From the NCBI GenBank assembly GCA_047495785.1, contig JBLDXI010000074.1:1116001-1180000 (forward strand): a stretch of DNA of 64,000 nt, written 5' to 3'. The DNA comes from Lepidodermella squamata. Taxonomy: Eukaryota; Gastrotricha. The notes beneath the pieces are model-generated. The model was not told the origin of the DNA and made no database searches. It was given only the letters and a program-made list of their open reading frames with translations. The translations under genes were made by a program, and so were the position numbers. Positions 31,001 to 43,331 of this stretch are shown one piece after another (position 1 is the first letter of the stretch; each line of letters starts with the position of its first letter).

Positions 31001-32600
31001 CTTGGTAAAAGCGTAACCAGAAAGGCAAATAGTACCTAAATTCTTCGCATCAGGTAGGCAGGCAGGCACCTAGGAACGATAAATAGTACCTAACAAATAC
31101 CTAACCCTATTTTGCGAATTACAGCGCCGTGTGACAAGTGGGCTGTATATTATTGAATGAATGGCTATTATATCTTTTGTTTTTCCAGCTTTGTCTCTTC
31201 ATTCATTCATAGATGCTTGATGGATGTGGTGAGGTATGTTGGCAAAATAAGTGGGCGCCAGTGCGATTGCGGTGTAATTTAGTGCCTAGGTCGCGGTTTT
31301 TTTTCGCCTCGCGTCACCTGTGCGCGCCTCGCCAATGTCGCACTTGGCCGCGCGGCGGTACGCCTCTCGCGCAGCCGCCAAGCCGGAACTGGCGGCGCTT
31401 GTCAAAAATTCAAGCCTTGACTCGCCAACGCCTTATTATCAACCTGTATTATCAATTGTCTCATTCAATATACAATAATACCAGTATCTTATTGCTCAGT
31501 AATCAGAGTATTGGGAAGCAATTTTTGAGAATTTCTAAAATTTTTCGATTATTTTGAATCCATAAAAATCACAAAGGGCAATATGTATGATTTTTTTTAT
31601 GAATTATGAAAATACCGAGAATATAGGAATTTTTAATTATTCAGAAAAATAGAGAACCTTTTGAATTTTTGAATTTTATTTCGAAATATTGGTCGTCGAC
31701 TCGCTTTTCCATTTTTTTTTATCAATTTAGCTTCACCATTCTTTAGAATTTAACTCTTACGTTTTCATCATTTTTCCAATTTTCCTGCATTTTTTGAATT
31801 TTCGCTCGGTGGTTATTCATCCAGGTTTGCGTTTTTTTTCGTTTAAACATAACTAGGAACAGCAGGCATTTTCCCAGTTTTTCCAAAGGTCTATTATTTT
31901 ATCTATGTTATCGTATCTTAATGAATTTTTAAAGGAATTTTAAGGATTTGTCTTAAGCCAGTTCACGAAATGCCTAAGGCAACGTTTTTACAAAACCAAA
32001 GCGGCTCACTTGTGTGGCCTTAATGAAACTCGCGGCCGCTAATAATCATCATCCTGCGTTCCCCTTTCAACTCTCAGATTGCCGTATACTAAAATGTCGT
32101 AACAGGTGCGATTAGTGGGGCCGAAGTCCTCGAGTGACAGAAACCGCCAACTCGCATCCGCCGCGCTGTCATCACCGCACGCGCTAAAGATAAAAGAAAA
32201 GCGCGCACAAGGCCTCGCAATAAAAATTAGTGCGCGCGCACTTTAATTATTATTAGTATTAGATATATTATTGGAACCCCTGCGCGCGCGTTCACCTTAT
32301 GGCCTAATGGCTTCTTAATGGCTATAATAATCCTAAAAAGCCGTCATTGTAACGACCACCACCAAAATCCTCCTCAAAAACCCATCGACATCTGTTGTGT
32401 GATGAGTCATCAAGTGCAGTGCTCGGTCGACTTGAACGGGGCCGGGTGACAATTCGATTGCAACAGGCGCTAGACACGCTTGTGCCAAATCGAATAGTAT
32501 AACATATATTTTTACAAAATTTTATTATCATTTCGCATTATCATGAAGCAGCGATGATGAGGCGATTTAATTACACGTTGTATTATTATCGTATCATTTT

Positions 32601-32620
32601 CGCCTCGTTTAGCCGAGGCG
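32601..32620. repeat. Hairpin CGCCTCG / CGAGGCG
   Basis: Seven-base perfect stem around the loop TTTAGC. A further CGAGGCG lies at 32652 and a CGCCTCG at 32733. Confidence 0.5.
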
Positions 32621-33922
32621 TGCGTGGAAATCAGCGGCGATGTATCAGTGACGAGGCGAAAATCACTTTCGATGTACAAAATGACGCTACAATAATATCG
32701 ACTCGGTAGCTGTTGTTGTAGTCGATTGTTGTCGCCTCGTCATTGTTGTTGTGATGCCGCCACCGCTCATTTTAGGCGGTGCCGACACAACGCAAGCTCG
32801 TAAAATAAAATAAAATAATAATTATTTCCGACTCCAAGCCTCACAGCGAATGCGAAATTTTGGCAGGTATTCAGTTATTTTTGTGAATAATAAACAATGC
32901 GCGGCGTCGTAAAATTCGGCGCGCACCTGGTTTTTGGCCGAATTTTTATGATAACATACCTACGTATAGCCGAAGAGTGCGCGAGCGCGCGCATCTTTTT
33001 ATTACTCACAGCCGGTTTTAATCACCCTGTTATAGCTTTCATTATTTATTACTATCGAATTTCATGACGTGGAACAACGCATTCGCGCTTTGTGCTTCGA
33101 TGATTTGCCGAGATAAACGGCCGCGCCTCTTGCGCAATTTAATGTAGGTCACCGCGCTGTGCGATGATGACCCGTTATGTCATGGTGTCAACTTCTTCGT
33201 CGTACCCGGTACTTGGGCGTTAATTGGCGCGTATCAAAATACGCTCTATACCACTCGATCGCAATAGTACGCTCCCATCCTCGCAGATGTTGGCCTTGAA
33301 AAGTTAATAGCAGGGTGGTCAGATTACGAGTTTGGCTGCATCTTACACTTATTCTTCCTTGAATGATATCTTGTTTCGATTTTATCACTGAAATTGTGCC
33401 ATCTCTAAAGGAATTTGATTGATATTTATAATTTCCTCCTTATTTTATAGAATTTCTCCATTTTTTTTAAGAATATTTCATACAATTTTCTATATTTTTA
33501 AAACTGAAATCTAGCCAAAACTCAACGTTTTCTTCAATTTCCTGAATTTCCAATTTCCTGATTTTTCATAGGTCGATATTAAATGAAATGTGAAATTTAT
33601 GGGAATATTCGACCGACGACCTCAGTTTAAAAAATATTGGTATTTTTTTACCGTTTTTTAACGATGCGTTTAGATATTTTTCTGTTAATCCCACTATGCA
33701 TTTTGACCTCCCTTGAAATCGTCGTAAATATCCTCAAAATCGGGCGAATTTTCTACTTTTTTAATATTTGCAGGTGGCTTTCCCGTAACCTACTTTGAAC
33801 TACGCCTGCCAAATATAGAAAAATCTAGCGCAAGTGCCTTAATTTGCGTGTGGCCTAACAACTAATCTCGCACCTAAATCACTGCCGTTATTTATTGCCC
33901 CAACAATTTTTCGTTGTTTTTT

Positions 33923-33963
33923 GCGCCTCACTCACTCGCTCGCTCACTCGACAGGTGAGGCGC
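33923..33963. repeat. Hairpin GCGCCTCAC / GTGAGGCGC
   Basis: Nine-base perfect stem enclosing a 23-base loop of CTCACTCG-type repeats. Confidence 0.5.
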
Positions 33964-36900
33964 GCATTAATTAGCGCGTCTCGCGTATGTGCCGAACCCC
34001 CACTCACTTTTTGCCTCCTATAAACACTCACTCGTTTACCCGCGCGTACAAGTACTCACCAACCTATACTACGATAGCTATATACAGGTACTCGAAATCA
34101 GAATCTACCCGCTGGTCGTGTTGAAAAATTCGGAGTAAACAAGCGCGGCTTTGCCGGCACGTTCCAAGCCGCGCCGTCTCGAGAGCGACGCCACTGGGCA
34201 CCCTAACCAACCACATCATACCTGGCCTGGGCCACTTGAACGAGTTAATTTGCGCCGAGTGAAGAAGATGCGCCGCGAGGCGACAAACCGCGCGCACGCA
34301 GCACCTAATAAAATTTTATTACACGTGCGCGCGCGCATAGTAAAATAGCTAATTTAATATAGGTCATACGCGCCCGCTGTTAAAGCCTGTAACTACTACT
34401 ACTACTAGTCAATTCAATCGTTATTATTGGTTTTGAATTAGCTTCAATGTCTGTCGTTCAATTGAAAACATCAGGTCATCCTAGGGTTGAAAAATTTTCA
34501 CCTGGCCTGTGCCCGCCCATTGAGGCTAAATTATAGGCATTGATGTTAATAGGGTGTCTACCCCACCAGCAGCAGCAGCCATGACAGGGGCTATGCGTGG
34601 CTGGGAAAGGCCCATCGACGACGCTGTCACCTTTTCAAGAGACGCGCGCCCACCCCCTTTCAATCACCTTGTAATTTTTGCGGCCGGAAATCGAGTTCAC
34701 GCGCAGGTTAACAACTGGTATCTTATATTATAATTGTAATATAATGCACTCTGAAAATAACCCAACCCGAAACCGTAACATATAGGTCACGCAGTTGATG
34801 ACGTTTTATTTACTATCAAGTGCGTGAGTGACATTTTCCTCATCAAATTTGTTCACATATTTTCAATTAAATCAGTTTGAATCAGTAGTCGGTCAGGCAC
34901 TCGTAATTGGGTCAATAATTTCTTGATTAAAGTTTACGCTATCTCAATTAAATGTCCCTTTCCCTCTAGAATTTTGCAATATCTTATAGAAATATCGATA
35001 AATTTTCAGAAATCGTTATTTATTTAGAATATATTTTAGCTATATATTTTTGGGACATTCATTATTGTGTCCCAAATTAATATTTGAAAAATTCTGAACT
35101 CGCTATCATTATATTCTTTTGGAAATTTTTTAAAATGATAGAAACTATTTCCCATGAATTTTTGTGAAAAATTCGGAATTTCGAGCATCTTCAAAATGTT
35201 CAGACTTGGTCAAGTAAATTCCCGGAATTTTTCCCATCGTCGCACTCATGTATAGGGTAGGTACCTGGTTTCGTTCGGTAATTGCGTGCTCCAAGTACTT
35301 AGCCGCCTTGGCACCCTTTTAACCATCTCACTCAGTCTCATCGCATCGGCGCATAGTCCAAATTCCAAAAAGCGCGCTAACACAGTTGCGCAAGCGTAAT
35401 AGGCCTTGCCGCAAAACCAAACACGCGCGCAACAACAAACACTGCGTTAAAAGGACGAAGGAGAGAATCGAACGCAGCATCTAGGCACGCATATTAAGTA
35501 GTAAGGAAACAGGCCCTCACACGCGGTTACAGAAAAAGCCGCCACAGTTGACACGCTCGCCGACGTTGTTTGTACTTGTTATTATATTACCTGTAACAGC
35601 GATTGTTACTTAGCTACGACGAGCGATTGTTACACACACATTAAACTATCGAACGTGACTTGCGCCTTCAGTTCAACGAGCCAGAAAAACGGCGCATTTC
35701 CTTACCCAATTTTAAACCTTGATATATCTATGTAGCCATCTAGGTAATAAAATTTTCAATTTATTATTATATTGTTAGCATCATCAGCGGTGTAACACGT
35801 TGTAAATTACCTGTTACGCCGATTAACATGTGTTGATGGCGTTAGTTAGGCCTTTCTTACAATATAGCAGCATTTCCTTACGACCAGTGCGCGATTATAA
35901 TTATTATGAATAATGGCCATAAATAATTTTCTGCGGCGTCTAGCGGCGCCGTCTCGCCATGTGCGCGTATAAGCCACCTTAAAATTTATTGCCTTTTAAT
36001 TCCGCTCACTTGACTTGACACGGCCATCCATATGCGAGCGCGGATTAAATTGTCGCAGTCGCTAAATTTTTGGCCCGCTGCTGCAGTAACGATTTTCAAC
36101 GCATCACGACTCAACGCTCGGTCAGAAATGACCCCACCCGACCGCCTTATTAGCATTTTGTCGTCTGACACGTTTTCAGCCTTACACTCGATAAATCGTC
36201 GCCTCGTTATCTTCAATGGCCATCGTTGATAATTTACTGGCGTGGCCCAATACGGGTTTTGTTACATTTTGGTAGCCAGCTTAACTTTATTAGGACATTT
36301 GATACCTTGAGTATAATTCTTCTTGGGGTAAGGATTGGTGGTATAGGAATAGGACTAGGCAGAGAGCTTAGAAGTTTTCCGTCTATAATGTTTCTATTTT
36401 TTTATTTTTTCTTTTAATATTTATTTTTGGATGAAAGTTCTTCGTTACCTGAAGGGAGATTAGGAAAACGAAAATTTGTCCACTTTAGCGGAGCTCTGTG
36501 TTTTCTAGCTAGTTGATCTTGGGTTCGAGGACCACCAATTTCGCAACTTTATTTAGTGTCTATTTCCTTTTCAGCTTCCTATTTTCTTTGGACCGAACAA
36601 ATTCCATCATAAATTTAGGGCCCTAGCTTGAAATTACCCACCCTAAATTGATTCACAATTTTTTTATTTTTTTTTCCTAATACAAATTCGTAAAGGTGTA
36701 TTAAGGTGTTAAGGCGTGTACACGCATCCTAAATTTAGGATCTAAATTTGAAGCTTCAGCCCTCAAAATATGGATCTTTGAGTTTCAGATCTTCCTTTGT
36801 ACTTCAATTTTCAATTAATTTACATTTTTTTGAAAATATTTTCATATAGATTTTTGTGTGTTAAAATTACTCAATTTTCTAACGGCTCAATATTTGTGTC

Positions 36901-36964
36901 ACCCTACGTATTTCTGAAATCAGCAATATAGCAATCGCATTTGCTCATCAGTAAAAAAACCGCC

Positions 36965-39322
36965 ATGCTGAAAGCGATTTTCCTAATCGCGGCAATTTAC
37001 CTGGCGATCAGTCACGGTCAGCTGATCACCCCGCGGCAACGCATGTCATCGAACCGGCACAGGTCCGTGCAGCAACCTGGTTCTTCTAGTTCGAAGCCAT
37101 CGATCGGTAAAACTTCAACCTCCCTACCGGCTACAACACGCGTGAAATGGCCGAATTGCCCGATCAATTTATCGCAATGGTGTACGTGCTTCCCGATATT
37201 GGACGAGATCATCGACTGCCGAGCTGATCCGCAACTGAAAACCGATATCGATAATTTACCCGAAGGGTTGCTGCAGCTTCGAATTTCTAAATCGGACCTT
37301 GAAAACTGGCCAGCGAACTACTTCCAAGCTCTGAATGCCCTGCAATCGCTGGAACTATCTGACAATTCGATCTCCGAACTTGACGATCAATCGTTTCACG
37401 GTCTTTTTGCTTTGAGGAAGCTAAGGCTGGAACGTAATAGTTTATCGAAGCTCCCAGATCGTCTACAGGATTCCATTCCGATCTTGGAGGAACTCTGGAT
37501 CAGCGCCAATCAGTTTTCGGACCTTGGCCAGGTTACTAAGGACCTTCCGGGAACGTTGTGGAACTTGGACCTGTCGCTCAATATGATCAAGGAAGTTCTA
37601 CCTCAACATTTTCGCAAGATCCCAAGGCTGAAACGGCTGAATTTATCGAAAAATATGATCAATTCTATCTCGCCAAAAGCCTTTTCCGCATTATCCGAAC
37701 TCGAATTTCTGGACCTAAGCGGGAATAAATTAGCCGAACTGGACACGACAGCTTTTTCAGGCCTATCGGGGCTCAAAACCGTCGATTTATCCGGGAATTC
37801 GATCAAATTCCTTAGCAACGAACATTTCGAAGGTCTGAATCTGATTCAGGACGTTTGGCTGTCGAAAACTGCCCTAGTCTGCGACTGCTTCCTCGTCCCA
37901 TTCAAACAATGGACCCTAGCTCGGGGTGTTTCGTTGTACAAATCGCTGGAATGCGATAAGGATAACTTGTGTAACGGACCGCTGTGTACTTGGCCCGAGT
38001 CGAACCCGAATGGCGAGTTGACGGACGAGTTGGGATTCGGACTCAGCTCGGCGCCGAAATATTTGGTTGATATTGGCGTTTCGGATTTGATTTGCCCGAC
38101 TACAACGACTACAACCACAACCACGGTACGCTAATTTCGTTTAGACGTTTTATAAAAATTGAATTAAAATTGTTGGAAAATTCCAGAAAAAAATTAGTTT
38201 GATGAACTAATTTGTCCTAATTTCTTAAATTTCTTAAAAATATGGACATTTTTTTCAGAATTTGTGCAAAATTGAATTTTTTGAATTTTAATATCGAGAA
38301 TGCCATGACATAAAATTTCGAAATTTGAAATTCGGAAATTTTAATTTGATAAACAATTATTGATTCTAATTTTTCAATGTTTCTTTAGCTATTTGAAATT
38401 TGAATTTTTTTAAAAATTAACTGTCAATTTTTCATTTATTATTGATGATTTTCAGACCACAACATCGACTACGCCGAAACGAATTATTATAACGGAATCT
38501 CTTCTACCGATGGTTTCACCTGGCCGACTTCCGAATGCCCACCACGCTGGAACCGCCCAGGCCGCAGTCGCCGGCAATAACCCGCTCATGGACGACACTT
38601 TCGTCGTAATAATCGCCGCAATCGTCGCCGGCGTTGTAGTCGCCGTAGTCGTGCTAATCGCCGCCCTCGTCGCGTCTCGAAAAATCGCGAAACACCGCGC
38701 CCGAGCCCGGTTACTAGCCGGGGCTTGCAAGTTGGCCGGCAAACAAAACCGATCGGAAATAACCGAAAATGCCCGAAATACCATTTGCCTGGGCTGCCCG
38801 AACGACGGCCACGCGTCATCGGCCTCGAGCGCGGCTTCGACATCGTCCGGCTCGTGCCCGGTCCATGCAGGTCACAACGAGGGCGGGTCAACCGCCAGCT
38901 CCGACCTACCGGGTACCAACTGGTTATCATCATCAACCCCGGAAAAATCGAGCTGGGAAAACGCTCGGAAATGCTACTCGAACTTCAACCAATACGGCGC
39001 TGATAATCGATTCCCGATTTTGCACATCGGTACCAGCGATGGAACCGCTACGGTACCATCGCGGAACCACCGTGCTGGGCTGCTAGCCGTGCGCCAGCAA
39101 TCACCCCCACCGCCGGCCCCCATCGATTTCGCCTCGGCTTTCGAGTCGTCGAATAATTTATCGCAGGGTGACTCATCGTTCGGCGCCGCGCAGCACTGTT
39201 ACAACGTGTCGACCCAGCAGCGAAGTGCCGTGTCGCACTCGCAGTCGTTTCCCGCTGTCCTCAGCGTCTCTGAATCTTCACTGCCCATACAACCGCCTGG
39301 AAATACCGAAACTTTTGTTTAA
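36965..39322 (+). CDS. Leucine-rich-repeat single-pass receptor, 675 aa
   Basis: Exon 1 36965-38125, phase-0 intron (GTACGC...TTTTCAG), exon 2 38456-39322. The start is the ATG of MLKAIFLIAA; the signal peptide covers about 1-19. A Cys-rich N-cap (CPINLSQWCTCF...DC, 65-85) is followed by about eight LRRs (about 100-300; for example LEFLDLSGNKLAELD), a C-cap (LVCDCFLVPF...CNGPLC, 305-341), a Thr-rich stalk spanning the exon junction, one membrane helix (about 436-460, FVVIIAAIVAGVVVAVVV) and a 215-residue Ser/Pro-rich cytoplasmic tail without known domains. It resembles neuronal/epithelial LRR adhesion receptors, but no orthologue can be named. It converges on the galaxin-like gene, with 301 bp between stop codons; AATAAA words follow at about 39425 and 39540. 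Confidence 0.9.
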
Positions 39323-39623
39323 TTAACGATTTTTTGTTGAAAATTTTATTGCTCACACCATCTCATGACAATTAACCTTTATATTATTATTGATAGAATT
39401 ATTTCACGCATAATTTTTTGTGTTGAATAAATTAATTGTATGTAGTAACTGTTGTAAAAAATAGCCGTAGATTTTCTCGTTTATGTTTGCGAAATTAGCC
39501 GTGACAATCGATGCCAAAAAATATTTGAATAAAATTTTACAATAAAAAATGATTAACTAAACGAGACAGTGGTTTTTTCCGTAATTATTTATTGAGCAAT
39601 TTTTGGAAAAATTCGGATTTTCG

Positions 39624-42182
39624 TTAACATCTGTAGCCGACTGATTTATCTTTGCTGGAAAAAACGAAGGAAATTGTCGCGCCGCAGTCGAGGCGATGGC
39701 GGTGTTGCAGCCGATTCGGGTCGACGGGCATGACCCGGAACTGGTCGAGCGGGAACAGAGCCTGTTGGCAGTACTCGGTCAGCATGTCGAGCACTTCATG
39801 GCCGCAGCATTCGTAGGTACCGGCCAGAGAAGGCTCAAGGTAGTACACGTGAGTCTAAGGGAGAAACCAAATAAAAATAAAAAAAATATTTTTTTTAAAC
39901 GGGAAATTATTTAAGCTAAAAATGTTGGGCCGCTTCAACTTTTCTTGAATTTTCGATAAACAAATATTTTATAATTATTTTTAAATATTTTCTGAAATTA
40001 CCAAATTTATATAGTGATTTGTTGCCGTTTAAATGAACAATTAAATTGATTTTCCTTACCCGGCAAATGAACGGTATGAAATTAGTAGGCAGCTTTATCG
40101 TCGCAGGTGTCGACGATTCTGAAGTCGTCGCCTCATCACTAGTTGCATTTGTTTGAACAGGTTTTGTAGTAGCTGTTGTCGTAGTAGTTGTCGTAGCTTT
40201 TGTCGTAGTTTTTTTGGCGGTAGTCGTTGTGGGCTTTGGTGTTGTAGTGGTGGTAGTAGTGGTTGTAGTAGTAGTAGCTGCTCCAACTATCGCCTCGCCG
40301 CTTTCGCCTCGGTGGCAAAAATATGTTCGCGAGTCGTAAATGACCTTGTCCGCGCAGCAGGCCAAGTTCGGATTCGCGAGGCGAAGCTCGGACAAATTTA
40401 TTTTGTCACAATACTAAAAATAAAAAATATTTTGATAACAAGCCAACACAGTGCTTCAAAAAATTAGAAACTCTCGTGTGAGATTTCAATTCAAAAATTT
40501 CAAAAATGCCACACTTAATGTTTTCAATTGTTGGAAAAAATTAAAAATTACATTGTCGGCTTTTGAATCTGGACCGTAACCGGGTAGGAAAGGCGGCAGC
40601 AAGGCCGGTAAAATGCCGCCGTGGTTGAAATTGGCCGGGCCCATGATACCAAACGGCATGTTTCTAGCAGTCAGCGCCGCGACTGTGTCCGGAAAAACCG
40701 ACTGCTCAACGGGTAGCTGTGTTAGCTGGTGATGAGACGGAGCACTTCGCTGCTGTTGTTGCTGCTGTGACTGTATCGGTTGCTGAACGGGTTGAATATT
40801 TGAATTTTGCTGGTTCAAGGGCTCCTAAATTTTCAAAATTTATTTGATTAATTTATTGGATTAATTTTGTTCCGAAATCTTTAAAATCGTTGACTAATTT
40901 TTGTTTTCTACCGCATAAAATGCCCAGAAAAAAAATCCTGCAAATTTTTAAAAATTTCCAATTTTTCAAATTAAATTTTGGTGAACAGAAAAATGAAAAA
41001 TTTCAAACTCACAAATGGGAAAAATAAATTCTCGCGACCAGATAACAATCTATCTCCTTGTTGCTAATGGAGTAAAAAAATCAGGAAAAAATATCTTCAA
41101 TGCGATCATATATTATTACCAGCCAAGATTCGAGGAGACTAGTAGGCGCTTCGTTTTTCCTCTGAATTTGCTGAATTTGCTGAATCTCAGCTTTTCTCGG
41201 CTGTTGCGTTATTCTAGCAGGCTGCGGCGTCGTGCTTGTTTGCTGCTGACCTAGTTTCCGACTGCTGTCAGACGCGTTGACCTTATTTCGATTATTATTG
41301 CCCTCATTGCCTATGCTGTCAATCAGCTGCATCAAACTCTCCCAGTCAATTTCGATTTGTTGCGATAGATTTCTGCCAGTTTCATGCTGGTTCGAATTAA
41401 ATATTGACCCAACAGGTAATTGCTGTGTACAAAAATAATGAGAAAATATTTTAAATGATTCAGGATTTATTTTACATAATTCCCCAAGTTTCCGAGGTGG
41501 TCCAATTTTCTCTGCAACTCGATGATTAGCGGCGGGTCTGTTGTTTCGGTCTTCAATTTTTCTTGTGTTACCCCAAATGACTGAGAAATATAAGGTATAA
41601 TGACGATTTAATTAAAGATTCTTGTATTACGGTTTCAGGAGGTCTTTCACTCGGCTTCGGTAGTGCTTTGATCTGCTTCGGACTAGGCGCTTGTTCCACT
41701 GGGACCAGATTGAATTCCTGCTTTGATTGTTGCTGAGTTTCAGCTAAACCAACCACAGGTATATTCGCAGACTATAGGAATCGAAAAATACATGACTGCC
41801 TCAATATTTTTTGGAAAATATCAAAATTTATTCGAAAATCAAACAAATTCCTGAGTTATTGAAAGTTGGAATTTTACGAATAGGATTTTTCCTAAAACTT
41901 TCGAAATTTTACCTCGGCCTGGGTTCGATTGGCTGCGTAGCAAATAAAACTGCCACAGCACGTGTAGACGAAATCAACGTCGATGTAAATGACTCCGTTG
42001 CAGCATAATTGAGTCAGGTAATCGTAGGTCACGTGCCGGCACGGATCATCGGCTAAAAAGCGAATTAAATATCGGAAAATTATGCGAAAAGCACTATTTT
42101 TACGTCTATAAAACGAGTTCGCCCCAGCATAAGCGATTAAGATTGCCGATAGGTTAGCTAATAAAAGTTTTGAGATATTCAT
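39624..42182 (-). CDS. Galaxin-like multi-CC secreted protein, 541 aa
   Basis: Eight exons: 42182-42104, 42052-41913, 41771-41631, 41580-41476, 41422-41120, 40824-40552, 40413-40060 and 39854-39624. The first junction is phase 1; all others are phase 0. A signal peptide (MNISKLLLANLSAILIAYAGA) precedes an N-terminal double-CC unit (LTQLCCNGVIYIDVDF, YTCCGSFIC). Four Q/P/N-rich low-complexity exons follow, then a second unit (PNLACCADKVIYDSRTYFC), a mucin-like Thr/Lys-rich linker, and a C-terminal unit (TYECCGHEVLDMLTEYC) ending in a lone Cys. The CC-x(3-5)-[IVT]-Y-D pattern is that of galaxin-type matrix proteins. Likely extracellular matrix or cuticle; exact role unknown. A shorter paralogue is at 61347. 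Confidence 0.8.
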
Positions 42183-42661
42183 TTTCTTAAAAATAGCTAC
42201 GTCTCTTCTAATGCTGTTGTCTATGGTATATAGGAGAGCTCGGTCGTCAAGTTTAATAAATTATTTCAAAATCCTATTGTCACTAAAGATTTTGAGGATT
42301 TTTATTTGAAAATTCCTGTTTTTCTCGTTAACAACAAAAGAAGGCAAAAAGTCACCCGAGCGACAGGGTGACAAATACATTTTTTTATTTATAATGAAAC
42401 GCGATTGTTATTAACGCTCATAATTACACATGGCCGCGTGTGTTTTTAATTGTGCGCTAATTTTAATGTCGCGCATCTTTTGTTGAAAAATTGATGCGCA
42501 TAACAATGCAAATTATTACCGATTTTTCGGGGTACCATTAAAAAATTCAACCAAAAGAAGTCGAGCGCTGAAGGAAAATCACTTTTGGGAAGTAAACATT
42601 ATTAATCTTTTTCGAAACCTGAGGAGTCATGCGTAACGAAAAAAGGTTTTATTTATACATT

Positions 42662-43331
42662 TTATTTTCCACTAGGCCGATAGTAAATGTTAGAATTAGG
42701 AAAACCAGCAGGTTGCGCTTCGTCGGGCATTGAAAGCCGGTACCTTGATTCGGTCGGTTTTTTCACGGTCGTGCTTCGCTGCGCCGATTTATTGACGCGT
42801 CTCACGTATGCAAGTGGCAGGCTCGATGTCTAAAATAAAATTTCAAAAATTCAAATGTCAAAACTTGAAGCTCATAAAATTGAAAACAAAATAAAAAATC
42901 TGAAAAGCACTTCGGAGGACGCTACGAATTTCGAAAGGAATGAGATACAAAATGTAGGATTTTACATCGACAACTTGGCCGGTTTTAGCACTGCAAATTC
43001 CGCCGTTGCAGCAGACAAGCGAGTAGCTTGGGTCGTGGTAGGCGTTGCCTTGGCAACACACAAGTTCTGGTCTCGCGATTACAACGTGGCGGCAATAACT
43101 CGGATCGTCATACCCTTAAAAATTAAAAAAAAAAGTAAAAATATTGGGAAATAAAAACCAAAATATCTAATTTTAGAACGATTTCTGCTTAGGTATTTGG
43201 ATATAAATTTCATAAAAAAATGTGTTACAATTCAACAAACATATTTTTTAAAAGAAGCTTCAATTACTTGGGTAAGCCAGGGCAGTTGCCAGCGGAAGAA
43301 CTGCGGAAGCCAGGATGAGTACAGGTAGCAT
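42662..43331 (-). CDS. Galaxin-like secreted protein, 126 aa
   Basis: Exons 43331-43268 (64 nt, phase 1), 43114-42966 and 42829-42662. The signal peptide MLPVLILASAVLPLATALA leads to one galaxin-like unit (YDDPSYCRHVVIARPELVCC, then YSLVCCNGGIC). A basic/polar C-terminal exon ends SGK. The unit exon ends with VVD immediately before the donor site, exactly as in the gene at 49748-50466, so the two are paralogues. It lies 480 bp upstream of the large galaxin-like gene on the same strand. Confidence 0.75.

Larger units (their letters stand above)
25329..36964. other. 11.6-kb stretch without a credible gene
   Basis: AT-rich background punctuated by alternating CG tracts (GCGCGCGC at about 25865, 29145, 29208, 30967, 32230, 32283, 32987, 34326), repeated CGCCTCG words, GC-rich hairpins, a CCTTT microsatellite and ATT/AAT-rich runs. 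Open frames here (for example 26859-27179, 31213-31557) have no signal peptide, family motif or plausible splice partners. It could be a long regulatory domain, an unseen intron of the LRR gene or a non-coding RNA locus. The sequence alone does not decide. Confidence 0.5.

Noticed and set aside
31213-31557. Arg/Pro-rich open frame in a GC-rich patch
   Set aside because: No motif, signal peptide or splice partners; base composition explains the openness.
36490-36535. Possible tRNA (GGTTCGAGGACC)
   Set aside because: A B-box-like word only; no A box or acceptor stem at the right distance.
38586-39086. Long frames in other registers over the LRR receptor's second exon
   Set aside because: Shadows of the real exon; they lack domain content, while the chosen frame continues the LRR protein in phase.
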